Of a stretch of 14,728 nt of DNA, positions 1 to 6,158 are shown piece after piece. The position numbers and the translations under genes are program-made. The DNA is from CAZVWH01 sp964631175. Its GTDB lineage: Bacteria > Planctomycetota > Phycisphaerae > Sedimentisphaerales > Anaerobacaceae. Every line of letters starts with the position of its first letter. The first letter of the stretch is position 1. Where the stretch lies: positions 1 through 14,728 of the forward strand of contig CAZVWH010000073.1 of NCBI GenBank assembly GCA_964631175.1. Reading direction: 5' to 3'. The notes beneath the pieces were generated by a model. The model ran no database searches, had not been told where the DNA came from, and saw only the letters and a list, made by a program, of their open reading frames with translations.

Positions 1-2
1 AG

Positions 3-20
3 GGTGGGCTTTAGCCCACC
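3..20. repeat. Perfect 7-bp stem palindrome with TTTA loop
   Basis: GGTGGGC (3-9) pairs with GCCCACC (14-20) around the loop TTTA. It could be the terminator of a gene beyond the left edge, but no run of T follows on either side. A dispersed palindromic repeat is therefore at least as likely. Confidence 0.55.
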
Positions 21-67
21 GACCCACTGATAATTTTCTCACAAGAAGTTTAGCCACAGACCCCGTC

Positions 68-108
68 CCTTCGGCAAGCTCAGTGCAGGCTCTGAGCGAA
101 ATCGAAGG
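68..108. repeat. Nested inverted repeat (CCTTCG..GCTCAG..CTGAGC..CGAAGG)
   Basis: CCTTCG (68-73) pairs with CGAAGG (103-108), and GCTCAG (78-83) pairs with CTGAGC (92-97), giving a two-step hairpin. Elements of this shape occur as dispersed intergenic repeats in many environmental bacterial genomes. This is the only copy in the window. It overlaps no credible gene. Confidence 0.6.
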
Positions 109-148
109 AGTACATAGAGAAAACAGAGATATTTATAAAAAAAAATCT

Positions 149-197
149 GTGTAAATCCGTGTCTGATTTTTTTAAAGAACAGTGTTAATCCGTGTCT
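149..197. repeat. Two direct copies of a 16-bp unit, period 33
   Basis: GTGTAAATCCGTGTCT (149-164) recurs as GTGTTAATCCGTGTCT (182-197) with one mismatch. The copies are separated by a T/A-rich spacer. No gene can be supported here. The unit is probably a low-complexity dispersed repeat. Confidence 0.55.
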
Positions 198-369
198 AAA
201 AAAACTTCTCTCCGATGGCAAAATCCGTCTAATATCCGGATCCTATGCTGTCTTTGGTCTTTTTGTCAAACTGTCGGCAGATTGTGCTTTTCACAACATT
301 AAAAAACTTGGCATTTTCGAGTTGGATTTGCTAATAATCAGCGGTAAGATAATTGCGAAAGGACTCACC

Positions 370-463
370 GTCATTTCGACCGAAGCGTCCCTTAGGGACG
401 CGAAGTGGAGAAATCTGTTAAAAAGCGGATTTCTCGGCTCGCCAACGGCTCGCTCGAAATGAC
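370..463 (+). repeat. TIR-bounded palindromic element, copy A
   Basis: Perfect 10-bp terminal inverted repeats GTCATTTCGA (370-379) and TCGAAATGAC (454-463) bound the element. Inside are a hairpin GCGTCCC/GGGACGC (385-391 with 395-401, loop TTA) and a second stem GAGAAATC/GATTTCTC (408-415 with 428-435). Its layout and flanks match copy B at 5142-5253. It ends 40 bp before the aminotransferase start codon. It encodes nothing recognisable and resembles a REP/MITE-like non-autonomous repeat. Confidence 0.8.
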
Positions 464-503
464 CTATCACAGGCGGCATTATTTTCAATAAAACAAGGTA
501 GAT

Positions 504-1613
504 ATGAAAAACATAATTGCAGATAGGACGAGTAAAATTGACGCAAGTGGAATCAGAAAGGTCTTTGCTCTTGCCGCTCAATTGCGTGATCCGGTTAATT
601 TTTCGATAGGTCAGCCGGACTTCGATGTGCCGGAAAAACTGAAAGAAGAAGCAATCAAAGCCATCCGAGAAGGTTTCAATAAATATTCACAAACAGGCGG
701 TGATACCGCCCTCAATATAAAAATCGCTGAGCAGGTGAGAGAGCAATTCAGGTGGGAGAAACCAGCCGTGCTGGTGACAAGCGGCGTGAGTGGGGGGCTT
801 CTGCTGGCATTTTTGGCACTTATCAATCCCGGCGATGAAGTAATCATCCCTGACCCTTACTTTGTAATGTATAAGCACTTAATCAATATGTTGGGCGGAA
901 AGTGCATCTTTGTGGATAGCTACCCAAACTTTAACCTGCCGGTCGAGAAAATTGCCGAAGCAATAACCAACAAAACCAAGATGATAATACTCAATTCGCC
1001 GTGCAATCCGACCGGCATAGTATATTCAGAAAAAGAGATTAAAAATCTGGCCGAGATAGCTGCACAAAAGGATGTGCTTATTCTAAGTGATGAGATTTAT
1101 GAAAAATTCTGCTACGACGGCATGTGCACGAGTATCGCTAAATATTACGACAGAACGCTTTTGCTGCGAGGCTTCAGCAAGCCTTACGCGATGACCGGCT
1201 GGCGTTTAGGCTATGCAGCGGGACACGAATCGCTACGCGAGGTAATTGAACAGATGACCAGGATACAGCAATACACCTTTGTCTGTGCGCCTACGCCATT
1301 TCAAAAAGCAGCTATCGCAGCTCTGGATTATGATATTACCGACTATGTGGATGCCTATAGGCGAAAAAGAGACCTTCTTTACAATGGACTAAAGGACAAG
1401 TTTGAGCTGATAAAGCCGACCGGGGCGTTTTATGCGTTTGTCAAAGCTCCGAACGGTTTAGCTACGTCATTTGTGGAAAAGGCAATTAAAAATAATGTGC
1501 TGATAATACCGGGCAATGTCTTCAGTGAAAAAGATACGCACTTTCGGATAAGCTACGCCACCAGCGATGAAAAAATCGAGCAGGGCGTGAAGATTCTGCG
1601 GCAACTTGCATAA
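504..1613 (+). CDS. Class I/II pyridoxal-phosphate aminotransferase (aspartate/aromatic type)
   Basis: A 369-residue cytoplasmic PLP enzyme of fold type I, expected to move an amino group between an amino acid and a 2-oxoacid. Visible family landmarks are the substrate-side SIGQPDF (residues 34-40), NSPCNPTG (164-171, with the PLP-contacting Asn168), SDEIYE (195-200, where Asp196 should bind the pyridine nitrogen and Tyr199 the PLP oxygen), and RGFSKPYAMTGWRLGY (222-237), where Lys226 is the Schiff-base lysine. FRISYA near the C-terminus carries the carboxylate-binding Arg. Length is slightly short for the AspC/PatA group (about 380-400). The ATG is preceded by AAGG at a usable distance. The substrate cannot be told from the sequence: aspartate, aromatic amino acids or alanine are all possible. 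The gene appears to be transcribed alone. Confidence 0.93.
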   Translation: MKNIIADRTSKIDASGIRKVFALAAQLRDPVNFSIGQPDFDVPEKLKEEAIKAIREGFNKYSQTGGDTALNIKIAEQVREQFRWEKPAVLVTSGVSGGLLLAFLALINPGDEVIIPDPYFVMYKHLINMLGGKCIFVDSYPNFNLPVEKIAEAITNKTKMIILNSPCNPTGIVYSEKEIKNLAEIAAQKDVLILSDEIYEKFCYDGMCTSIAKYYDRTLLLRGFSKPYAMTGWRLGYAAGHESLREVIEQMTRIQQYTFVCAPTPFQKAAIAALDYDITDYVDAYRRKRDLLYNGLKDKFELIKPTGAFYAFVKAPNGLATSFVEKAIKNNVLIIPGNVFSEKDTHFRISYATSDEKIEQGVKILRQLA

Positions 1614-1628
1614 ACAGGTCATAATCAA

Positions 1629-1648
1629 CCACTCGCTTACACTCGTGG
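1629..1648 (-). repeat. CCACGAG..CGAGTGG hairpin repeat, minus orientation
   Basis: Read on the minus strand this is CCACGAGTGTAAGCGAGTGG, 18 of 20 bases identical to 14353-14372 on the plus strand. The CCAC/GTGG stem, a tandem G-A/A-G mismatch and a closing GC/GT step enclose the loop GTAA. It lies between the aminotransferase and the long NfeD gene. Confidence 0.65.
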
Positions 1649-1715
1649 CTCTGTCATCTGTCCTCTGAAATAGTAGGGGAGTAAACTTAAAATTTCTGCG
1701 AGTTTCCGATTGGTA

Positions 1716-1743
1716 TTGCCAAGTCAGCGATATAAGGTATAAT
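1716..1743 (+). promoter_or_regulatory. Sigma70-like promoter for the NfeD block, possibly leaderless
   Basis: TTGCCA (1716-1721) and a perfect TATAAT (1738-1743) are separated by 16 bp. The ATG of the long NfeD begins at 1751, only 7 bases after the -10 box, so transcription would start at or next to the start codon. No Shine-Dalgarno sequence is present, which fits a leaderless transcript. Confidence 0.6.
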
Positions 1744-1750
1744 TTCCAAT

Positions 1751-3337
1751 ATGAAAAAGCCGCTTCGGATAGTCCCGATTATTTTATTATGCTTGCTTCT
1801 GCCGGGCAGTCGAATCTTAGCGGCTGAGCCGAACTTGCCCCTTAGGAGCTTGCCCCTCAGCAGCGAAGCAGACGCAGAGCAGCCAACCACAAAGGCAGCG
1901 GTGATTACCTGCAAGGACATGATCGATGACGGGCTGTACAAATCCATTCAACGCCGAACCGAGTTAGCCCTTGAGCAGGGTGCAGACTATCTAATCTATG
2001 AGATAGGCACATACGGCGGATTCCTGGACTCGGCTGATAATATATCCAAGTACTTCATCCTTCGCGAAAATTGGCCCGAGGCGGGCAAAAAAGCCCGCAC
2101 CGTTGCATACATAACAACCGAGGCAATATCAGCCGGTGCGATGATAAGCGTATCCTGCCATGATATTATAATGCGGGAAAATACCACCATTGGTGATTGC
2201 GCTCCTATTGCGCTCGGCGGCAAATTAGAAGGTGTCGAGCGGGAGAAAAGCGAGAGCTTCGTCCGCGGAACCTTCGAAAGGGCGGCAGAGGCAAACGGCT
2301 ATCCCAAACCGTTGCTAAAGGCAATGGTCACGATGCAGATTGAGGTTTATAGAGTAAAGAACCTTGACAGCGGCGAATATGAGTTCTTTGAAACCGACGA
2401 CTTGCCGAAAGACCCCAACAAATACGACTTAGACAACAAAAAGCGAGTTGTTAAGGATAATGAGCTGCTGACGCTAACTGCCTCTCAAGCCGAGCAGTAC
2501 AAGATTGCCCGTGTAGTGGTTAAGGATAGGGCAGGGGCCCTTGACTTTTTGGCTGAACGTGATGGTGTCACCTTTGCCGGAGAGCCGATCGTGTTGGAGA
2601 CCTCATGGTCTGAGGAGATGGTCAGATGGGTGTATTCACCAGCCGTGATGGGAGTGCTTGTTATGATCGCCTTGTTAGGTATCTACATTGAACTAAGCAC
2701 ACCGGGCATAGGACTGCCGGGACTTGTAGCGGTTATTTGCTTTGCTATCATAATCGGCAGTAAATACTTGGCGGGCCTGGCCAACTGGGTGGAGGTGGCT
2801 CTATTCATCGCGGGCCTGATCTTACTTATGGTTGAGGTTTTTGTGCTGCCCGGCTTCGGCATCGCCGGAACCTTGGGAATAATATGCATCTTGACCGGCT
2901 TATTCGGTATGTTTATTAAGAATCCGCCGGATAGTGTGCCCTGGCCGCAATCTACGTTTGATTGGCAGATATTCTTAAACGGAGTATTGGGGCTTTCAAT
3001 CGGCTTCGTTGGCTTTATTGTTTTAGCCTTGCTGTTAGCAAAATATTTGCCTAAGCTCCAGTTCCTCAGCGGGCTAATACTTGTGCCGGCGGCTGCGAAG
3101 CAGACAGGTGTTATGCAAGTCAGTATGACAAGCCCGCCGGAAAGCAAAATTGAAGCGGTAAAGGTTGGTGATATTGGCGAAGTGATATCAACGCTAAGAC
3201 CCACCGGAAAAGCAAAATTCGGCGATGCGATAGTAGATGTGGTTGCGACAGCCGAGTTTCTTGACAAAGAAACAAAGGTTGAGATAACCGAGATTTACGG
3301 AAATAGAGTTGTAGTTAAAAGAAGTGAGCTAAAGTGA
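1751..3337 (+). CDS. nfeD: Long-form NfeD: ClpP-class serine protease domain, membrane domain and OB domain
   Basis: A 528-residue membrane protein of the long NfeD family, whose members work with SPFH/flotillin proteins. Residues 1-24 form a signal peptide ending at LAA. Residues 48-270 are the ClpP/SppA-like protease domain. The Ser nucleophile is Ser127 in AISAGAMIS, and Lys166 in GVEREKSESF is the likely base of a Ser-Lys dyad. GTYGG (86-90) and the TIGDCAP segment (146-152) also fit. Hydrophobic segments cover about 295-389, with another at 411-432, so there are about five membrane passes. Residues 473-524 (GDIGEV..LRPTGKAKFGD..VEITEIYGNRVVVKR) form the C-terminal NfeD OB-fold. It is followed 93 bp later by a short NfeD and then FloA. 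Its stop codon lies inside a repeat block. Confidence 0.93.
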   Translation: MKKPLRIVPIILLCLLLPGSRILAAEPNLPLRSLPLSSEADAEQPTTKAAVITCKDMIDDGLYKSIQRRTELALEQGADYLIYEIGTYGGFLDSADNISKYFILRENWPEAGKKARTVAYITTEAISAGAMISVSCHDIIMRENTTIGDCAPIALGGKLEGVEREKSESFVRGTFERAAEANGYPKPLLKAMVTMQIEVYRVKNLDSGEYEFFETDDLPKDPNKYDLDNKKRVVKDNELLTLTASQAEQYKIARVVVKDRAGALDFLAERDGVTFAGEPIVLETSWSEEMVRWVYSPAVMGVLVMIALLGIYIELSTPGIGLPGLVAVICFAIIIGSKYLAGLANWVEVALFIAGLILLMVEVFVLPGFGIAGTLGIICILTGLFGMFIKNPPDSVPWPQSTFDWQIFLNGVLGLSIGFVGFIVLALLLAKYLPKLQFLSGLILVPAAAKQTGVMQVSMTSPPESKIEAVKVGDIGEVISTLRPTGKAKFGDAIVDVVATAEFLDKETKVEITEIYGNRVVVKRSELK

Positions 3338-3415
3338 ACTAAAGTGCCTAAAGTGAGCTAAAGTTACAAAAAATAATTTTAGGCACTTTAGTCACTTTAC
3401 ACTTTAGGCACTAAG
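3322..3415. repeat. Inverted cluster of CTAAAGTG-type units
   Basis: The left arm is a run of near-identical 9-10 bp units (AAGTGAGCTA 3322, AAGTGAACTA 3332, AAGTGCCTA 3342, AAGTGAGCTA 3351). The right arm holds the reverse complements (TAGGCACTT 3380-3388, then further CACTTTA units to 3415). CTAAAGTGCCTAAA (3339-3352) pairs perfectly with TTTAGGCACTTTAG (3378-3391), a 14-bp stem with a 25-nt loop. The block contains the last codons and TGA of the long NfeD and fills most of the gap to the short NfeD. Confidence 0.75.
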
Positions 3416-3430
3416 TAAAAGGATAGATCG

Positions 3431-3949
3431 ATGGATTGGTGGCTTATTTTTGCTGTTTTTCTGTATTTTGCCTGTGCTTTGCTTATCATCGCTGAGGTAT
3501 TTGTACCAAGCGGCGGCCTGATAAGTATTTGTGCATTTGTGTGTCTTACCGGCGGCATAGTGATATTTTTTCATTACAGCATCACTGCCGGCTGGATAGG
3601 TATAGGTATTTCGATTATAATGATACCGTCGGTTTTGGTAATCGCGTATAAAATATTCCCCAAAACCAGATTCGGCAAAAGCGTGACTCTTACACCACCC
3701 GAGCGCGAGCAGGGTGATGCTGTAGCAGATACGCAGGAGTTAAAAAAGCTGCTCGGAGCGGTCGGGTTGGTCCTGACACCGCTTAGACCGGTGGGAATGT
3801 GCGATTTTTCCGGACAAAGGGTTGAATGCGTTGCTGAAAGCGGTTATGTTGATAAGGGAAAAAAGGTCAAGGTTGTCCGCGTGCAGGGCACCCAGCTAAC
3901 TGTTCGTGTAATAGAAGAAGGCCCCCGCGAAGCGGGAACCCAAAGTTAG
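3431..3949 (+). CDS. Short-form NfeD membrane protein
   Basis: A 172-residue protein of the NfeD family lacking the protease domain. Hydrophobic segments lie at about residues 5-25, 30-49 and 53-73. The C-terminal half (about 103-162) is an OB-fold of NfeD type, with GAVGLVLTPLRPVGMCDFSG and VDKGKKVKVVRVQGTQLTVR-like strands. Short NfeD proteins are usually encoded beside a flotillin, and this one sits 15 bp upstream of floA, so it is probably the FloA partner at the inner membrane. AAGGA lies 7 bases before the ATG. The last residues (EGPREAGTQS) are written by a small palindrome, CCCGC-GAA-GCGGG at 3924-3936, so the extreme C-terminus may be a repeat-derived extension. Confidence 0.88.
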   Translation: MDWWLIFAVFLYFACALLIIAEVFVPSGGLISICAFVCLTGGIVIFFHYSITAGWIGIGISIIMIPSVLVIAYKIFPKTRFGKSVTLTPPEREQGDAVADTQELKKLLGAVGLVLTPLRPVGMCDFSGQRVECVAESGYVDKGKKVKVVRVQGTQLTVRVIEEGPREAGTQS

Positions 3950-3964
3950 TGAAAGGGCAAAAAG

Positions 3965-4978
3965 ATGCATAACTTAACAAATGTAATCCTGGCGGTAGAA
4001 AATCCTCTAAGAATTGTCGGTCTGACAATTTTAGTCATCCTTGGAATTGCGGTTTTAGTATTCTTGCTGTTGTTCATAAAGTTCTTCAGATTATGGCTGC
4101 AGGCTAAATTATCCCGGGCCGACGTAAAATTTTCCGAGCTTATCGGGATGTGGCTGCGAAGGGTCGATATCCGAATAATAGTCCTGAGCAAAATAACAGC
4201 GATTCAGGCAGGGCTGACCTTAAGCACGCAGGATTTGGAGAGCCACTTTTTAGCCGGGGGCCGAGTCCCCAATGTGGTGCGTGCTCTAATCGCAGCCAAC
4301 AGAGCGAACATTGATTTGACGCTCAAGATAGCTACGGCAATCGATCTGGCAGGGCGTGACATCCTCGAAGCGGTCCAGACGAGCGTTAATCCGAAAGTGA
4401 TTGACTGCCCAGATCCTCAGAAGGGCAGAGATACTGTGGACGCCGTGGCTCAGGATGGTATTCAATTGAAGGCAAAAGCACGTGTGACAGTCCGGGCTAA
4501 TATTGAAAGACTGATCGGTGGTGCAACTCAAGAGACAATTATCGCCCGAGTGGGCGAAGGAATTGTTACCACTATCGGCAGTGCCATAACATACAAAAGC
4601 GTTCTTGAAAACCCTGACGATATTTCCAAGTCGGTTTTATCCAAGGGACTTGATGCAGGAACGGCTTTTGAGATTCTATCAATTGATATTGCCGACGTGG
4701 ATGTGGGCGAGAATGTCGGCGCCAAACTTCAGGTCGCCCAGGCCCAAGCAGATTTGCGCAGGGCACAGGCGGAGGCGGAAAAACGCCGGGCCATGGCATT
4801 CGCACGCGAACAGGAAATGCGAGCGCTGGTTGTTGAGAACGAATCAAAGGTGCCGTTAGCTATGGCTGAGGCCTTCAAGAAGGGCAACCTTGGTGTTATG
4901 GATTATTATCGAATGAAAAATATTATGGCTGATACCGATATGAGAGACTCCATAGCAAAACCTAAGAAGAAAGAATGA
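3965..4978 (+). CDS. floA: Flotillin-like protein FloA (membrane microdomain scaffold)
   Basis: A 337-residue member of the bacterial FloA (YqfA/SPFH) family; Bacillus FloA is of very similar length. A membrane-anchoring hydrophobic segment lies at about residues 17-40. The SPFH-like region follows, containing ELIGMWLRRVD, GLTLSTQDLESHFLAGGRVPNVVRALIAANRANIDL and GIQLKAKARVTVRANIERLIGGATQETI, all typical of the family. The C-terminal Ala/Glu-rich region (VAQAQADLRRAQAEAEKRRAMA) is the coiled-coil oligomerisation segment. It acts on the cytoplasmic face of the membrane and organises microdomains with NfeD partners. It follows the short NfeD by 15 bp with AAAGGG before the ATG, so the two are almost certainly co-transcribed. 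Confidence 0.96.
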   Translation: MHNLTNVILAVENPLRIVGLTILVILGIAVLVFLLLFIKFFRLWLQAKLSRADVKFSELIGMWLRRVDIRIIVLSKITAIQAGLTLSTQDLESHFLAGGRVPNVVRALIAANRANIDLTLKIATAIDLAGRDILEAVQTSVNPKVIDCPDPQKGRDTVDAVAQDGIQLKAKARVTVRANIERLIGGATQETIIARVGEGIVTTIGSAITYKSVLENPDDISKSVLSKGLDAGTAFEILSIDIADVDVGENVGAKLQVAQAQADLRRAQAEAEKRRAMAFAREQEMRALVVENESKVPLAMAEAFKKGNLGVMDYYRMKNIMADTDMRDSIAKPKKKE

Positions 4979-5014
4979 TAGCAGGGGATCAGGGTATCAG
5001 TAAATCAGGATGCA

Positions 5015-5028
5015 GTGGCGCAAGCCAC
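5015..5028. repeat. GTGGC-GCAA-GCCAC hairpin
   Basis: A 5-bp stem closes a GCAA tetraloop. Flanking GCAG (5012-5015) and CTGC (5030-5033) allow an alternative, longer stem with a bulge. It follows floA by 36 bp and has no T-run, so it is unlikely to be an intrinsic terminator on its own. Confidence 0.45.
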
Positions 5029-5141
5029 ACTGCGTGGATATCAGGTAATACGGATATCAGGGAAAAGTAAGGTTAACCTGATACCCTCTAAACGATGACC
5101 TGGAGCTCTGATAACCTAATGCTCTGTTGGAAAGTCTCACC

Positions 5142-5253
5142 GTCGTTTCGACCGAAGCCCCCATTTCTGCTTTCGCAGAAAGCACGGGGGCGAAGTGGAG
5201 AAATCTGCTCAAAAACAGATTTCTCGACTCGCCTTCGGCTCGCTCGAAATGAC
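5142..5253 (+). repeat. TIR-bounded palindromic element, copy B
   Basis: It is bounded by GTCGTTTCGA (5142-5151, one mismatch to the perfect arm) and TCGAAATGAC (5244-5253). It shares ACCGAAG, GCGAAGTGGAGAAATCTG and GGCTCGCTCGAAATGAC with copy A. The central hairpin differs: GCCCCC (5157-5162) with GGGGGC (5186-5191), and an inner TTTCTGC/GCAGAAA stem. A second stem, GAGAAATCTG/CAGATTTCTC (5198-5207 with 5216-5225), is perfect over 10 bp. It ends 38 bp before the ATG at 5292 and 50 bp before the preferred start at 5304. Confidence 0.8.
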
Positions 5254-5264
5254 ATTCTGAGCTT

Positions 5265-5293
5265 TTTTCAACAGAGCAATAACCTAATATAAT
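5265..5293 (+). promoter_or_regulatory. Candidate sigma70 promoter for the post-floA gene
   Basis: TTTTCA (5265-5270) and a perfect TATAAT (5288-5293) are 17 bp apart. The -10 box overlaps the upstream ATG at 5292, so transcription would begin about 5299-5301. That favours the ATG at 5304 as the true, nearly leaderless, start. Confidence 0.45.
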
Positions 5294-5303
5294 GGCTTTT
5301 ATT

Positions 5304-5933
5304 ATGAATGCTCTTTTAGCACAATTGGTTATTTCTGCCCGAAATAATGACATCGAAGGCTGGATGAACATACTTATTGTCGTTATTATAGCAATTTTCT
5401 GGGCGATAGGGGGGATTATAAAGGCAAAAACAAAAAAGGCTAAAGAAGAGCGAGAAGAACAATTAACTGATAGACCAACTCGTAGGCGGCCACAGGCTAC
5501 TATGGGTTTACAGAAAGAATCGCTTCAGCAGCCAAGCCGTGAACGTACTGTTGCTCAGGGACTAAGCAAACAATACCGTCGACAGGTCGAACAGCTACGT
5601 AGAAAAATTAGCGGTCCTCGGCCTATTGCTTCTACCACGACGACTGGAAAGAAATCCATGTTAATTCCTGCTTTCGTATCTACTGAAGAAACAATTCTGG
5701 ATAAAGTGATGCCTGAAGTTCAGCCTTCCATTAAGAAACGATCAAAACCAGAACCTAAGATAGAACCTGTCACAGAGCCGAAAGATATTTACGCAGGTAC
5801 TTCGGCAGAAAGAGCCAAAGTAGAGATCCCTGTCGAATCTTTTTTGGATTTTGCCGATACTGATGATTTAAGAAGGGCGATTCTGCATTACGAAATCCTC
5901 GGTAAACCTTTGTCACTGCGTCGTCCAGGCTAG
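5304..5933 (+). CDS. Single-pass membrane protein of unknown function, downstream of floA
   Basis: About 209 residues; I do not recognise a named family. One hydrophobic segment (about residues 21-39, MNILIVVIIAIFWAIGGII) is followed by a highly charged region (KAKTKKAKEEREEQ), then a long Arg/Pro/Gln-rich, probably disordered, region. The C-terminus is compact: VESFLDFADTDDLRRAILHYEILGKPLSLR. It has the look of a conserved recruitment or interaction motif (DDLRRAILHYEILGKP). The topology suggests an N-terminal anchor with a cytoplasmic tail. Its position after the NfeD-NfeD-FloA block suggests a membrane-microdomain accessory role, but that is inference. An in-frame ATG at 5292 would add four residues. 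I prefer 5304 because a TATAAT box overlaps the upstream ATG. Confidence 0.72.
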   Translation: MNALLAQLVISARNNDIEGWMNILIVVIIAIFWAIGGIIKAKTKKAKEEREEQLTDRPTRRRPQATMGLQKESLQQPSRERTVAQGLSKQYRRQVEQLRRKISGPRPIASTTTTGKKSMLIPAFVSTEETILDKVMPEVQPSIKKRSKPEPKIEPVTEPKDIYAGTSAERAKVEIPVESFLDFADTDDLRRAILHYEILGKPLSLRRPG

Positions 5934-5953
5934 CATATTATCGGACTTTAGGT

Positions 5954-6121
5954 ATTAGGAAAGAATGTAAGAATTGTAAATCATTCAAACCAACCGTTTA
6001 TCCTTTACATTGTGGCGACCCCAATAGAGAAACGATAATGGACGGAATCTGTCAAAAAGACCAACAAAGACACGATGCCGACGATAGTTGCAGTGACTTC
6101 GAACCACAGAATCAAGAATAA
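5954..6121 (+). CDS. Small cysteine-rich protein without a standard start codon (ATT, or decayed)
   Basis: The frame reads RKECKNCKSF.., then ..DGICQKDQ.., then ..DDSCSDFE.., ending in TAA at 6119-6121. It is too protein-like to ignore: the cysteines follow C-x2-C-x24-C-x12-C, with an extra Cys in the first gap, and the tail DDSCSDFE resembles the ..WCGEF-type end of small Cys-rich metal-site proteins. The frame is open upstream to 5906 but holds no ATG, GTG or TTG. ATT at 5954 falls exactly where an ATG would give MRKECKNCK. It may be an ATT start, or an ATG lost by one base change. It shares spacing and an H/Q/D pattern with the next gene. Function unknown; metal binding is likely. Confidence 0.5.
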   Translation: MRKECKNCKSFKPTVYPLHCGDPNRETIMDGICQKDQQRHDADDSCSDFEPQNQE

Positions 6122-6143
6122 TAACAATTAAAGCACTAAAAAA
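6121..6143 (+). repeat. Shared leader sequence, copy 1 (upstream of small gene 2)
   Basis: ATAACAATTAAAGCACTAAAAAA at 6121-6143 recurs with a 3-base insertion and two substitutions at 6357-6383. Each copy lies 15-20 bases before the ATG of a small Cys-rich gene. It may be a shared regulatory element or a trace of duplication. Confidence 0.45.
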
Positions 6144-6158
6144 TCGAAAGAGACTGAA

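Larger units (their letters stand above)
1..503. other. Gene-free stretch filled with several repeat families
   Basis: No reading frame here looks like a protein. The open frames on the minus strand read through repeat sequence. The stretch holds the palindrome at 3-20, the nested hairpin at 68-108, the 16-bp direct repeats at 149-197 and the TIR-bounded element at 370-463. I could not identify a clear sigma70 promoter for the aminotransferase. Confidence 0.6.
4979..5291. other. Intergenic region with palindromes between floA and the next gene
   Basis: No gene is supported. AGGGTATCAG (4991-5000) pairs with CTGATACCCT (5078-5087). The interval between them holds GATATCAGG twice (5037-5045 and 5053-5061). 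A GTGGC-GCAA-GCCAC hairpin with a GNRA-type loop lies at 5015-5028. Copy B of the TIR-bounded element fills 5142-5253. Confidence 0.6.

Noticed and set aside
3..20. Left-edge palindrome as an intrinsic terminator
   Set aside because: No T-run follows the stem on either strand and the upstream gene is not in view, so the terminator call cannot be supported.
39..221. Minus-strand open frame of 60 codons at the left edge
   Set aside because: It runs through the nested hairpin and direct repeats and encodes low-complexity Phe/Leu-rich sequence; no gene is credible.
370..463. The TIR-bounded repeats as CRISPR or insertion sequence remnants
   Set aside because: There are no regularly spaced repeats with unique spacers, and no transposase coding fragment lies between the terminal repeats.
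2081..2098. GCGGGC-AAAAAA-GCCCGC palindrome inside the long NfeD gene
   Set aside because: It encodes EAGKKAR within the protease domain and is short enough to be chance in GC-biased codons. No second copy was seen in the window.
2683..3267. A 194-codon open frame on the minus strand inside the long NfeD gene
   Set aside because: It is antisense to a clear NfeD membrane and OB domain, and its Ser/Thr/Pro/Ile-rich translation resembles no protein. It is a by-product of codon bias on the real strand.
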